From: CAYQUO01 sp964420835
Lineage (GTDB): Bacteria > Chloroflexota > Anaerolineae > Anaerolineales > Anaerolineaceae
Assembly (NCBI GenBank): GCA_964420835.1
Contig: CAYQUO010000001.1
Coordinates: 124,001-188,000, forward strand
DNA: 64,000 nt
Direction of reading: 5' to 3'
Shown: positions 1 to 10,296 of the stretch, in pieces
How the letters are laid out: every line of letters starts with the position of its first letter
How positions within the stretch are numbered: position 1 is the first letter of the stretch
Notes under the pieces: model-generated
The model's input: the letters and a program-made list of their open reading frames with translations, nothing else
Told to the model about the DNA's origin: nothing
Database searches by the model: none
Translations under genes and position numbers: made by a program

Positions 1-2
1 CC

Positions 3-3000
3 CTCAGCGGGGCGGATGGGGATGTTGGCGGAACCAACGACGGCATCTCCTTCTTAAGTGCCGCTTTCCTGGGCGCCCCGGTGACCACCGACGTCCTCGA
101 CTGCCCGGCCGGCGGAACGGTGACGCACCCGCTCACCGGACTTTCCGTCACCTGCCCGGCGCAGCCCATCGGGCTGTTCAGCCCCTTCGTCTGGCAGATG
201 GTGGTCATCACCCTGCCTTTCGGCTCCTTTGTCCCGGGACAGCCGGATGCCACGGTGGCCATCACCGCCCAGGTGAGCCCCGATGCCGACCTCAACGTCG
301 GGCTGCCGGTCATGGCTGGCGGCGGCTTCATGTTCGGCGCCGACCCGCTGGACAACCCCACTTCCGACCCGGTAATCCAACTCCCCGTCTCGGCCGTCAG
401 CCCGGTTCCCTCCCCCACGCTGATCACCCTGGAAAAGACCTACAACGGCCCGGAGGATGAAACCGCCACCGGCCCCAATTACCCGCGCCAGTACACCGTT
501 ACCGCCACCATCGCCCCCGGGCAGACCGTGACCAGCCTGGTGCTGACGGACGACCTGCCGGACAACATGCAGTTCCTGACCATGGTGACCCCCCCCAACG
601 CCGCCTGCACCACGCTCCCGGACACCCTGACCCCCACCCCCGGCGGGACGATCGTCTGCCCGGTGACCCAGGTCGGCAACACGGCTTCCATGACCTTCGA
701 ATACTTCATCCCGTTGAATGACGCCGCTGCCAGCCCGGTGATCGACGCCATCAGCGGCGACGACGTCCTGTCGCGGAACAACGCCAGCGCCGTGGGGCAA
801 TGGCAGCCGCTGGACGGGCGCGACCCGCTCACCCCGGTGGTTGTGGACCCTGCCGGCTATGAGCACATCCTCACCGACAAATCCATCGCCATCCAGAAGG
901 GCGTGGCGAACGTCACCGATTCGGTCAATTCCCCCAAGGACATTTTGCGCTACACGCTGAATTTCCAGGTCTCCGATTTCTTCGCCTTTGAGGACATCTC
1001 CATCACCGATGTGATCTCCGATGGCCAACACTATTACAGCGATGCGACGCACCAGCCGGAAATGAGCATCAACGGCAACGGCTTTACCCTGCCCGCCGCC
1101 CCCATGGATCCCGGACACGTGGACGTTGCCTGCAATTACAGCGGCGTCCAGGGCGGCGAATGCGATTCGAATGACCCGGCCCCCGACGATGGAACCACCA
1201 GCATCGTTTTCGAGGTCTCCGCGGAGATCATCCGCCTCGGCGCCGATTCCGCCGGGCGCATGGTGGGCGGCTGTGTGCCCAATGCCGGGGTTGGGGCAGG
1301 CAATTTCCCCGATTGCTCTGCCTACAACGATGGCGCCACCACCGGCACCATCACCTTTTACACCCAGATCCTCGAGGACTTCATCGATGATTATCCGTCC
1401 GGAGATAAATCGGTCGACCAGGGGGACATTTTGGAGAACAGCGTCACCATCGACGGGGCGCTGCTATCCGTTGAGGACGCTTCCACCCCCACCGGGCAGC
1501 GCGAAGCCGATGGCAGCGGGGCGGAACTCAGCATCCCGTACGGGGTGATCAGCAAATCGATTTACGCCATCAATGGAAACACATCGTTTCCCATGCCGCC
1601 GGGCATTTCACCCGGCGATACGGTGACCTACCACCTGACCTACACCCTGCCCACCAGCGATTTTGAAGACCTGGTCCTTACGGACTACCTGCCTTTGCCC
1701 ATTTTCGATGCGACGACCGTAAATACCTTCACGGACAGCGTTTGCGGCGTCCCGGCCAGCGGGGAATCGTGCTATGGACCGAACGATACCTATCACACCC
1801 TGCCAAACACCCCTGCGCCGGTGACCCCCACCCTGACAAACGATGGCCCCTCCAACAGCGTGACATGGACGTACGGCTGGTACGACGCCCCCGACAACCA
1901 GCCCAGCCAGATCGACCTGCTCTTCACCGTCACGGTGAACAACGAGCCCTTCGCCGACGGCCTGTACCTGACCAATCAGGTTCATACACATGAGTACTCC
2001 ACCAACGCCGGCGACCATCACGTGGATGGCATCGTCCAGGTCCTGCTGCAGGAGCCCGTGGTGCACATCCGCAAGGGGGTGGTCTGGACGGACAAGGCCG
2101 GGGCTGTCTTCTCGCCCGCCACCCCGGGGCCGGTCACCTTCAACGCCAGCGGCTGCCCGGCCTTCAGCGGGACGATCTCCTCCCCCGGGCTGGTTGCCAA
2201 CCCCATCGACAGCAACCTGGCGGGGGTGGATGCCGACGACAGGGTCAAAATGGCCATCGTCCTGGAGAACTCGGGGCGCAACGCCGCCTTTGACCTGAAG
2301 GTGAGCGACCTGCTCCCCGCCGGGCTGACCTTTGTCTCCGGCACTGTATGCGTGACCAATGGCGCCGGCACCCCGTTGACCTTTACCGGCGCAGCGGATG
2401 ATCTCCTCACCACCGGCATCGTCATCGACAGCCTGGGGCGTGGCAAATTAACCGATGGCACCGTCGTTGCCGATGGCAGCAATATCGCCATCATCACCTA
2501 CGATGTGACCGTTGACGCCACGGCCGAAGCGTCACATGTGTACACCAACACCGCCACCCTGTCCAACTACGCCGGCGTGCCGGGCGGCCCCAACCACATC
2601 CCCGACGGGCGCACGGATACCGCCACGGTCACCCCGGCGCCCCCCGCCCTTGCCAAGGAATTTGTCGCATCCGAGATCAACGATGCGCATAACGGCAACA
2701 CCGAGGTGGTCATCGGGGAACTGGCCGACTACCAGGTGGTGGTGACGCTCCCCGAAGGGGTTACGCCCAATGCCCGCATCGTGGACACCCTGGACGCCGG
2801 TCTGGCCTACGTGGGCCTGGTTTCGGCAACCCTTTCACCGGCCCTGTCCATCACCGGCTCCACCACGCCGGTCATCTCCAATAACGGGCATACCGTCACA
2901 ATTGACCTCGGCACGGTCACCAACAGCGACACGGATGATTCGGTGGCCGAGACGATCACCCTGGTCTACCGGGTGGTGACGCTGAATGTAATGGGCAACC

Positions 3001-6000
3001 AGTCCGGCACATTGTTGAACAATTCCGCCAGGCTCTCCTGGACGGGCGGGAGCACCACCGTCTCGGCCCCCAACGTCACGGTAATCGAGCCGACGGTGAA
3101 CACAACCAAAAGCGTTTTCCCCACCGCCTTTGATGCCGGCGACCTTGCCACCTTCACGGTAACGCTCAGCAACCCGGCTTCCGCTTCCACCACCGCCTAT
3201 GACGTGACCTGGAGTGACACCATCCCCGCCGGGCTCACCTATGGTTCCGGCACACTGGCCCTGGGAGCCTGCTCCGCCGATATTCCTCCCGTGCTCAGTG
3301 ACGCCACCGCCCCCTTGCTGACCGCCAGCGGCGGCCGCTTCCAGCCCGGGCAATCCTGTGTGATCACCTTCCAGGCAACGGTAAATTACAGCGTCAGCCC
3401 GGGGCAGGTTCTCACCAACACCGCCGAAACCCGTTGGACCAGCATGGATGGCCCGGTCAGCGGCCGTTCCTCTTACAACACGGATTCCAATGAGCGCGAC
3501 GGCAGCGACGGACTGTTGAATGGCGGCGCGCTGAACGATTACCGCACCCAGGGGAGCGCCAATGTGGCCATCAACGCCGTGGCACCGGTGAAGTACCTGG
3601 TGGCCACCTCGGAAGCCCACACCGGTTTTGTGGGGAACAGGGAACAGGTGACCATCGGCGAGATCGTGCGCTACCGGTTGGTGACCATGCTCCCCGAGGG
3701 CACCAGCGTCAATTTCCAGGTGCGGGATGCCCTTCCCGTCGGGATGATCTTCCTCAACGACAACACCGCCAAGGCGGCCTTTGTTTCCAACGGGCCGGGC
3801 ATCACTTCAGCGAATGTTGGTACGCTGCCGGTCCCGGGGATCACAGACCCCAATTGTTTCATTTCCGGGAACTCGGCGGATGCCACCACGCCCGCCATCC
3901 CGGCCGCCTGCCCTCCCCTGGCGGATTTTAATATTGGAAGCACCAATTCCATTACGACGAACGTCGATATTTATGACACCGGAACGAACCCGCGTTTCAA
4001 ACTGGGCACATTGACGAACAACGACAGCGACCTGGATGCGGAATACGTGATCGTGGAATTCAACGCCCTGGTGGACAACACCAATACCGGCAGCAATGAT
4101 GCCGGGGAGAACCGCTCCAATCTCTTCAGAGTATTTATCAACGGCAGCCAGAACAACGGTGATTCCAACTCGGTTGTCGTACGGGTGGCCGAACCGGTGA
4201 TGTCTGTGGACAAGGCCGTTTCCGGCACTCCCCCGGTGGATGCCGGCGATTCCTTTACCTACCAGGTCAACATCAGCAACAACAACACCGGCACCCCGGC
4301 CACCGCCTTTGACATCGTAATGACCGACACGATCGACAGCCACCTGGTCATCAACAGCGCCGCCATCACCGCCACCACCCAGGGGGCCACCTGCCAGGGC
4401 GGCACGCCCTACACCCATTCGATTAATACCAGTGGGCAGGATATCACCCTGAACGCCTCCTGCCTGGATGTCGGCGGAAACATCACGGTTGAGATCAACG
4501 TGACGGTCGTGGATACCGCCCCCTCCAGCCTGACCATCCCCAACACCGCCCACATCACCTGGACCAGCCTGCCGGGAACCCATGGCACCACCACCAACCC
4601 CACCGGCTCCAGCACACCGGGCGCCCCCGGCAGCGACACCGGTGAACGCACCGGCGACAGCAGCGGCGGCAGGACCTGGAACGATTACTCCGCCCAGGAC
4701 GTTGTCAACGTCAGCCTGGCTGACCCCGTCTCGGTGGTGAAGAACGCTCCGGCCCCGACCGCTTACACCATCGGCGAAGCCATCAACTACCCCATCGTTG
4801 TCACCCTGCACGAAGGCACCACCCTCAGCCTGCGGGTGACCGATACCCTGCCGCAGGGGCTGGCATACCTGAACTATCATGTGGATGCAAGCGGCTTTAA
4901 CGGCACGCTGAACGGCACCCCAACCGTCACCACGGTCGGCGACCCGGCCACCGGGCCCTCCACCACCACCTTTGATTTTGGCGACACTACCGTGAATGCC
5001 ACCCCGGGTTCGGGAACCAGTTCCTTCACCATCTATGTGGCTGCCCACGTGTTGAACATCCCGCAGAACCAGAACGGCGATAGCAGGACCAACAGCGTGA
5101 CCGCCATTTATGTGGACCCCGACACCAGCAGCGATGTGACCATGGACGGCGGCACCCAGACCATCACCATCATTGAACCGGACCTCAACATCGTCAAGAC
5201 CATCGTCAACCCGCCCATCAACAGCGTGGGCTCGCCGGTCTCCTACCGCCTGGTCCTCTCCCACACCGCCGCCAGCACCGCCGATGCTCAGGATGTGCTC
5301 ATCACCGATGCATTGCCCAACACCTACCTGGACTTTACCCCCGCCGATAACGCCGCCCTCACCATCAACTTTACACCGGCCGCCTGCAGTACCGCCATCA
5401 ACAACTCGGACCCCGCCACCGACACGGTGAGCATTTCCATCGCCAGCCTGCCGCTGGGCTGCCAGGTGGAGGTGAACTTCACCGCCCTGCTCAAGGTGGC
5501 AATCACCCCGGGCCTGGTGGTGACCAATACCGCCAACGTTGGGTATTCCACGGTCCCGGGAACCCCGCCACCCCCGCAGGAAGAGCGCACCTACAGCGAC
5601 ACGGACAGCGTTTCCTTCACCACCAACGACCCGGACATTGAAAAAGCCCTGACCGGGAGCGATGCGGCGCACACCACCGACCCCAGCCTCACCATCGGTG
5701 AGACAGCCGAGTACACCCTCACGGTGCATATCCCTGAGGGGACCACCAACACCCTCCAGGTGATCGATACCCTGCCGGCCTCCATGGCCTATGTTTCCGG
5801 CTCGGCGGTGGTGGCGGCTGCCACCACCCGCACCGGAACATCCATCCCGGCACCGGTCATCACCGAGGATGCGCTGAACCATCGGGTGGTGTTTGATTTC
5901 ACCGGTCCCATTGTCATCACCGACAGCGACCCGCTGACCGATGATGATACCTTCACCATCACCCTGCAGGCGGTGGTGCTCAATGACGTGGCCAACCAGG

Positions 6001-7988
6001 CGGGCGTGACGCTTACCAATACGGCCACCGTGCAGGCGGATGGCGGCGCCATTATCAGCGCCACGGACGACATCTCCCTTGTGGAGCCGGACCTCACCAT
6101 TTCCAAATCCGTGAACAACCCCGCCCCCACGGTTGACGAGGAGATCACCTTCACCCTCGACCTGGCCCACACGGCAGCCTCGGGTGCGGACGCCCTCGAC
6201 GTGGTCATTGAGGATACCCTGCCCTCCGGGCTAAACTATGTATCCGGGTCGGCCGTCATGCCCGCCGGTTGGACCTTCACCCTTAACGGCAACGTGGTCA
6301 CCTTCGAGGGAGATCTGCTGCTTGCCACCGCGACCGCCCAGTTCACCTACCGGGCGGTGGTCGACAACACCACCCCCATCGGCACCACCCTCACCAACAC
6401 CGCCGTCACCACCTGGACGTCCATGCCGGGCGACCCGACCGAGCAGCGCACCGGGGATGACGGACCGGGCGGGGCGCTGAACGATTACGCCGACCAGGAT
6501 ACCGCGTCGGTGGTCTTCCACGCGGTGGATATGGCGGTGACCAAGTCCGACGACCCCACCACCATCACCCCAAGCCCGCCGGCGCCCGGAGTGCCAAGCG
6601 TGCTGCGCTATACCATCAATTACAGCAACCTGGGCAACATCGCTGCCACCAACGTGGTCATCACCGAGACCGTGCCGCAATTCAGCCGCTTTAACAAGAC
6701 CACCTCCACCGGCGGCAACACCATGCCGCCCACCGGGTGGGATTGCGCCGACCTCTCCCCGGCCGGGACCACCTGTAACTTCAATATCGCCACGGTTCCA
6801 GCCGGCGGCAGTGGAACGTTGTATTTTGACGTGGTCATCGATGAATCGGTGCCCGCCAACACCACCGAGATCCTCAACACCGTCACGATCAAGGCGGATG
6901 AGAAGGAAACCGACTATACCAACAACAGCGACGATGAGGATACACCGCTCATCGCCGCACCGGACATGGCCATCGAAAAGACCGATGGCGTGACCGTCGT
7001 TTCCCCCGGGGTCGAACTCACCTATACCCTCACCGTGCGCAACAATGGCAATGAGGGCGCCACCGGGGTGGTGGTGAAGGATGTTCTGCCTTACAACGTC
7101 ACCTACGTCTCCGGCAGTGCGTCTCCACCCTACTCTTCGATGACCACCCAGCCCAACCCACCCAACCCGGACCAGACCGTGATCACCTGGAATGTGCCAG
7201 GCGAGGTGGCTGCGGGGGATGTGCTCACCTTCACTTTCCGCGTGCTGGTGGATGACCCCATGCCCGCAGGGGTGACGCAGATCGACAATGTGGCCACGGT
7301 GGAGGATGATGGCACCAACGGGCCGGATCCCACGCCGGGCGACAACACCACAACCGACACAGATTACCTGGCCACCATGCCCAATGTGAACCTGAACAAG
7401 ATCGTGAACGGCTCCTCGGAACCGTCCACCGTCCCGCCGAACGTCACCATCGGCGAACGGGTGCTATACCGTGTCACCTTCATCATTCCACCCGGTGACC
7501 TGCCCAACATGACCCTGTCCGATTCCCTGCCTTTGGGCATGGCCTTTGGGGAATGCGTGGGCATCACCTCGTCCTCACCGCTCTTGACCAACAACCTGCC
7601 CGCCCAGTTCGACACCACCTGCAACACCCCGGCCATCACGGCCGAGCCAGCGGGCAGCCTGGAACCGGCCAACCAGGGGCGCAATGTCCTCTTTGATTTT
7701 GGGGATGTGACGAATGCGGGCCGGGTGGATGCAACCCTCACCCTGGATTACTTTGTGTACGTGCTGGACAACGCCGAGAACATCCGCGGTGTCAACCTGG
7801 TGAACCATGTGCATTGGAAGTGGGGCACGAACAACGACCTGGAAACCACTTCCACCCCGGTGACCATTGTGGAGCCCACCTTGAGCATTCCAAAAAGTGG
7901 TCAACCCCACTATTGCGGTGCAGGGGACCGTGGTCACCTACACGCTCACTATTGCCCACACCCCCCAATCGGACTCGCACGCCTTTGA
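3..7988 (+). CDS. Giant DUF11-repeat surface protein, 5'-partial; reading frame broken near its C-terminus
   Basis: The frame is open from base 3, so the true start lies upstream; the GTG at 81 is only the first start-like codon in the window. The product is an extracellular repeat protein with about 15 beta-sandwich units of roughly 140-165 residues. Each unit opens with a short strand ending in K (for example LTISKSV, LNIVKTIV, DIEKAL), has a central D-LP-G-(Y/F)VSGS core and ends with N-T(A/V). These are DUF11 or fimbrial isopeptide-type domains. Two unit types alternate over much of the array: a PEG type (TIGE...LPEGTT) and an SHT type (SVGSPVSY...HTAAS). After the AAAAA run at 7892-7896 this frame turns into nonsense and stops at 7988, while the repeat continues one frame over. 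The rest of the protein is therefore the next feature. A surface adhesin or S-layer-like role is inferred from family. Confidence 0.85.
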   Translation, partial: LSGADGDVGGTNDGISFLSAAFLGAPVTTDVLDCPAGGTVTHPLTGLSVTCPAQPIGLFSPFVWQMVVITLPFGSFVPGQPDATVAITAQVSPDADLNVGLPVMAGGGFMFGADPLDNPTSDPVIQLPVSAVSPVPSPTLITLEKTYNGPEDETATGPNYPRQYTVTATIAPGQTVTSLVLTDDLPDNMQFLTMVTPPNAACTTLPDTLTPTPGGTIVCPVTQVGNTASMTFEYFIPLNDAAASPVIDAISGDDVLSRNNASAVGQWQPLDGRDPLTPVVVDPAGYEHILTDKSIAIQKGVANVTDSVNSPKDILRYTLNFQVSDFFAFEDISITDVISDGQHYYSDATHQPEMSINGNGFTLPAAPMDPGHVDVACNYSGVQGGECDSNDPAPDDGTTSIVFEVSAEIIRLGADSAGRMVGGCVPNAGVGAGNFPDCSAYNDGATTGTITFYTQILEDFIDDYPSGDKSVDQGDILENSVTIDGALLSVEDASTPTGQREADGSGAELSIPYGVISKSIYAINGNTSFPMPPGISPGDTVTYHLTYTLPTSDFEDLVLTDYLPLPIFDATTVNTFTDSVCGVPASGESCYGPNDTYHTLPNTPAPVTPTLTNDGPSNSVTWTYGWYDAPDNQPSQIDLLFTVTVNNEPFADGLYLTNQVHTHEYSTNAGDHHVDGIVQVLLQEPVVHIRKGVVWTDKAGAVFSPATPGPVTFNASGCPAFSGTISSPGLVANPIDSNLAGVDADDRVKMAIVLENSGRNAAFDLKVSDLLPAGLTFVSGTVCVTNGAGTPLTFTGAADDLLTTGIVIDSLGRGKLTDGTVVADGSNIAIITYDVTVDATAEASHVYTNTATLSNYAGVPGGPNHIPDGRTDTATVTPAPPALAKEFVASEINDAHNGNTEVVIGELADYQVVVTLPEGVTPNARIVDTLDAGLAYVGLVSATLSPALSITGSTTPVISNNGHTVTIDLGTVTNSDTDDSVAETITLVYRVVTLNVMGNQSGTLLNNSARLSWTGGSTTVSAPNVTVIEPTVNTTKSVFPTAFDAGDLATFTVTLSNPASASTTAYDVTWSDTIPAGLTYGSGTLALGACSADIPPVLSDATAPLLTASGGRFQPGQSCVITFQATVNYSVSPGQVLTNTAETRWTSMDGPVSGRSSYNTDSNERDGSDGLLNGGALNDYRTQGSANVAINAVAPVKYLVATSEAHTGFVGNREQVTIGEIVRYRLVTMLPEGTSVNFQVRDALPVGMIFLNDNTAKAAFVSNGPGITSANVGTLPVPGITDPNCFISGNSADATTPAIPAACPPLADFNIGSTNSITTNVDIYDTGTNPRFKLGTLTNNDSDLDAEYVIVEFNALVDNTNTGSNDAGENRSNLFRVFINGSQNNGDSNSVVVRVAEPVMSVDKAVSGTPPVDAGDSFTYQVNISNNNTGTPATAFDIVMTDTIDSHLVINSAAITATTQGATCQGGTPYTHSINTSGQDITLNASCLDVGGNITVEINVTVVDTAPSSLTIPNTAHITWTSLPGTHGTTTNPTGSSTPGAPGSDTGERTGDSSGGRTWNDYSAQDVVNVSLADPVSVVKNAPAPTAYTIGEAINYPIVVTLHEGTTLSLRVTDTLPQGLAYLNYHVDASGFNGTLNGTPTVTTVGDPATGPSTTTFDFGDTTVNATPGSGTSSFTIYVAAHVLNIPQNQNGDSRTNSVTAIYVDPDTSSDVTMDGGTQTITIIEPDLNIVKTIVNPPINSVGSPVSYRLVLSHTAASTADAQDVLITDALPNTYLDFTPADNAALTINFTPAACSTAINNSDPATDTVSISIASLPLGCQVEVNFTALLKVAITPGLVVTNTANVGYSTVPGTPPPPQEERTYSDTDSVSFTTNDPDIEKALTGSDAAHTTDPSLTIGETAEYTLTVHIPEGTTNTLQVIDTLPASMAYVSGSAVVAAATTRTGTSIPAPVITEDALNHRVVFDFTGPIVITDSDPLTDDDTFTITLQAVVLNDVANQAGVTLTNTATVQADGGAIISATDDISLVEPDLTISKSVNNPAPTVDEEITFTLDLAHTAASGADALDVVIEDTLPSGLNYVSGSAVMPAGWTFTLNGNVVTFEGDLLLATATAQFTYRAVVDNTTPIGTTLTNTAVTTWTSMPGDPTEQRTGDDGPGGALNDYADQDTASVVFHAVDMAVTKSDDPTTITPSPPAPGVPSVLRYTINYSNLGNIAATNVVITETVPQFSRFNKTTSTGGNTMPPTGWDCADLSPAGTTCNFNIATVPAGGSGTLYFDVVIDESVPANTTEILNTVTIKADEKETDYTNNSDDEDTPLIAAPDMAIEKTDGVTVVSPGVELTYTLTVRNNGNEGATGVVVKDVLPYNVTYVSGSASPPYSSMTTQPNPPNPDQTVITWNVPGEVAAGDVLTFTFRVLVDDPMPAGVTQIDNVATVEDDGTNGPDPTPGDNTTTDTDYLATMPNVNLNKIVNGSSEPSTVPPNVTIGERVLYRVTFIIPPGDLPNMTLSDSLPLGMAFGECVGITSSSPLLTNNLPAQFDTTCNTPAITAEPAGSLEPANQGRNVLFDFGDVTNAGRVDATLTLDYFVYVLDNAENIRGVNLVNHVHWKWGTNNDLETTSTPVTIVEPTLSIPKSGQPHYCGAGDRGHLHAHYCPHPPIGLARL

Positions 7989-8886
7989 TGTTTTGGCGGA
8001 GGACACCCTGCCGTCCGGCCTGGTGTACCTGCCCGGCAGCCTGATGGTCACCAGCGGGCCGGCTCCCGACCTGCTGGATGACACCGCCGCCCCCCTGCTG
8101 CGGGTGGGCTGGGATGACCTGCCTCCCAGGGATGCCGCCAACAACCCGATCACGGTGGTCATCCAGTACCAGGCGACCATTACCGCCTGGGCCGCCCCGG
8201 GGTCTGACCTCATCAACAATGCCAATGTGGCCTGGAGCAGCCTGCCCGGAGATCTGCACAGCCCGCAATCGCCGAACAACCCGCTCTCAACCGAACGCTT
8301 CTACGACCCGGGTTCCTCGGTGAACATATACGGCGCAAGTACTTCCGCCCGCCTCACGATCCCGGACCTGTCCGAAGCACCGGCCACCGGTTTTGCGCCG
8401 GGCGTCATTACGGATATCTCCGGCATACCGCAAACCAGCTTCAGGGATGTCGGCAGCGTCACCCTGGTCATCCCCTCGCTGGGGGTGGCACTGCCGGTGG
8501 TTGGCATTCCCATTACCCGGGATGGCTGGGACCTCACCTGGCTGGGCGACAAGGCCGGCTGGCTTGAGGGCAGTGCCTACCCCACCTGGGAGGGAAACAC
8601 CGCCATCACCGCCCATTTGTACCTATCCAACGGCAAACCCGGTCCGTTCGTGAACCTCAAGGACCTGCGTTGGGGCAACCGGTTCTACATCCTGGCGAAC
8701 GGGATGCGCTACACCTACGAGGTGCGCCTCGTCTCGCGGGTCCGCCCCACCGACAAGACCATCCTGGCACATGAAAAACTGGATTGGGTGACGCTGATGA
8801 CCTGCGCCGGCTACAATGAGCCGACGAACACCTACAAGTGGCGGGACATCGCCAAGGCGGTGCTGATCAAAGTGGAAAAGGAATGA
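7897..8886 (+). CDS. C-terminal continuation of the DUF11 protein: last repeat, LPxTG-like motif and sortase domain
   Basis: This frame resumes the repeat exactly where the upstream frame loses it (VVNPTIAVQGTVVTYTL matches the opening of earlier units). One base too many in the A run at 7892-7896 accounts for the break. Residues 1-145 complete the last DUF11 unit. Residues 161-169 read APATGFAPG, an LPxTG-like sorting signal. Residues 185-327 form a sortase fold with the expected triad: His240 in TAITAHLY (8614-8616), Cys303 in TLMTC (8803-8805) and Arg316 in KWRD (8842-8844). Sortases are transpeptidases that cut LPxTG-type signals outside the cell. Here enzyme and signal sit on the same chain. 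No membrane segment follows the sortase; the protein ends KVEKE. Starting at GTG 7897 as an independent gene is unlikely, since no Shine-Dalgarno sequence precedes it. Confidence 0.85.
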   Translation: MVNPTIAVQGTVVTYTLTIAHTPQSDSHAFDVLAEDTLPSGLVYLPGSLMVTSGPAPDLLDDTAAPLLRVGWDDLPPRDAANNPITVVIQYQATITAWAAPGSDLINNANVAWSSLPGDLHSPQSPNNPLSTERFYDPGSSVNIYGASTSARLTIPDLSEAPATGFAPGVITDISGIPQTSFRDVGSVTLVIPSLGVALPVVGIPITRDGWDLTWLGDKAGWLEGSAYPTWEGNTAITAHLYLSNGKPGPFVNLKDLRWGNRFYILANGMRYTYEVRLVSRVRPTDKTILAHEKLDWVTLMTCAGYNEPTNTYKWRDIAKAVLIKVEKE

Positions 8887-8894
8887 ACACCAAA

Positions 8895-8925
8895 CCCCCG
8901 GGGCCAACCCCCGGGGGATTTTTTT
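8895..8925 (+). terminator. Rho-independent terminator of the DUF11-sortase gene
   Basis: Eight bases past the TGA, CCCCCGGGG (8895-8903) pairs with CCCCGGGGG (8909-8917) across the loop CCAAC. A run of seven T follows at 8919-8925. It separates this gene from the convergent ABC transporter operon. Confidence 0.9.
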
Positions 8926-8982
8926 GCCCTCACGGGCGGTTTAAGCGCCCCGGGGCAGGGGGTCAAGCCGCCCCGGCCCGCT

Positions 8983-10296
8983 TCAGGCAGGCCTTCTCTC
9001 TTTGGCCTGTTCCAGGGTGATCAGTTCGGAACCGTCCTCGTAGGTGAGCATCTCGCCGTAGCGGCCCCAGGTGATCAGCGTGTTGATCTGCTGGTCGATC
9101 TCGTCCGGCGGAAATTCCAGGCTCAGCGCCGTCTGGATGACCTCCGATTTCAACTGCCGGTTCTCGGCGGCCCCCAGCATGGAAAGCAGCCAGCGCATCA
9201 TCGGCAGGCGCCGCGCCCGTGAGGCGAAAATGTCCTTGCGGGCCAGGATGCCCGCCTCGGCGTAGGCCAGGCCCAGGGGGGTTAATTCGATGTCGCCTTC
9301 GGCGATGGTGGCAAAACCGAGCAGTTCGGCGGCCTCGGTGAGTTGCAGCAACTGCCCCGAACTGATGCCCAGTTCATCCTCCAGCCGGTAGATGTCGGTC
9401 CGGTTATTTTGGCTTTCCGCCAGGTGCTCCAGCAGGCCGGCCAGGTCGTTCAACCCCACGGAAGGCAGGAGCCGGGTGATCCCCTTTTGGCCGGGCGCCG
9501 CCCCCATCTCCTCCTTCTCGGAGCGGGTGCGGCCAGCCAGGATGGCGTACACCGAGTCCACGTGTTTCTGGAACTGGGGGGATTTTCGGCTGCGCGGGTG
9601 CGGCAGGTCCACCAGGTGTTCCGCCGTGATGCGCCCCGGCTCCTTGTCCATGATGATGACGCGGTCGGCGAGGTACACGGCCTCCTCGATATTGTGGCTC
9701 ACCATCAGGATGGATTTGGTGGGGATCTTGCCCTCCGTCCACAGTTCCAGCAGTTCGCCGCGCAGCGATTCGGCGCTCAGCACGTCCAGGGCTGAAAAAG
9801 GCTCGTCCATGCAGAGAAGTTCCGGCTCAACCGCCATGGCCCGGGCAAAACCGACCTTCTGGCGCATGCCGCCGGAGAGTTCGCGCGGGTAGGCGGTTTC
9901 AAAACCGTCCAGCCCCACCCGGTCCAGCAATTCCTCGGCCTTGTGCGTCCTTTCCGGTTCATCGAGGCCTTTCACCTTCAGCGCCAGCCGGACGTTCTCA
10001 ATGACGCTCAGCCAGGGGAACAGGGCGAAGGTTTGAAAGATGATCGAGGTGTGCGGGTTCACCCCCCGCAATTGCCGCCCGCGGTAGATCACCCGGCCCT
10101 GCGAGGGTTCCTGCAGCCCGGAGATGATGCGCAGCAGCGTGCTTTTCCCGCAGCCCGAAGGGCCCAGCAGGGCGGCGAACTCGCCGGCGTCCAGGCTGAG
10201 GTTGACGTCCTCGATCGCCGTAAAACGCCGTGCCCCGCTGCCGTAGATCTGGTAGATGTGTTCCAACTGTAAAAGCGTTTCGCTCATATCGCTCAC
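8983..10296 (-). CDS. ABC transporter ATP-binding protein, NitT/TauT type, with C-terminal AAA-associated domain
   Basis: This is the energy subunit of an importer of the nitrate/sulfonate/taurine class. Residues 1-260 are the ATPase, with Walker A GPSGCGKS (45-52), Q-loop Q88, signature LSGGMRQ (140-146), Walker B LLCMDEP (160-166) and H-loop H201. Residues about 285-430 form an extra C-terminal domain of the AAA-associated type, rich in helices and predicted to be regulatory. At 437 residues it is about 170 longer than a plain SsuB or TauB. Its ATG overlaps the stop of the permease gene by four bases (ATGA), which implies translational coupling. No substrate-binding protein lies in the window, so the substrate cannot be named. 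Confidence 0.9.
   Translation of the reverse strand: MSDMSETLLQLEHIYQIYGSGARRFTAIEDVNLSLDAGEFAALLGPSGCGKSTLLRIISGLQEPSQGRVIYRGRQLRGVNPHTSIIFQTFALFPWLSVIENVRLALKVKGLDEPERTHKAEELLDRVGLDGFETAYPRELSGGMRQKVGFARAMAVEPELLCMDEPFSALDVLSAESLRGELLELWTEGKIPTKSILMVSHNIEEAVYLADRVIIMDKEPGRITAEHLVDLPHPRSRKSPQFQKHVDSVYAILAGRTRSEKEEMGAAPGQKGITRLLPSVGLNDLAGLLEHLAESQNNRTDIYRLEDELGISSGQLLQLTEAAELLGFATIAEGDIELTPLGLAYAEAGILARKDIFASRARRLPMMRWLLSMLGAAENRQLKSEVIQTALSLEFPPDEIDQQINTLITWGRYGEMLTYEDGSELITLEQAKERRPA

Noticed and set aside
3807..6170. 787-codon minus-strand frame across the DUF11 array
   Set aside because: It mirrors the repeats of the real gene and has no independent start site or family signature.
7892..7896. 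Programmed +1 frameshift
   Set aside because: No known slippery or stimulatory element is seen, and a one-base error in an A run is simpler.
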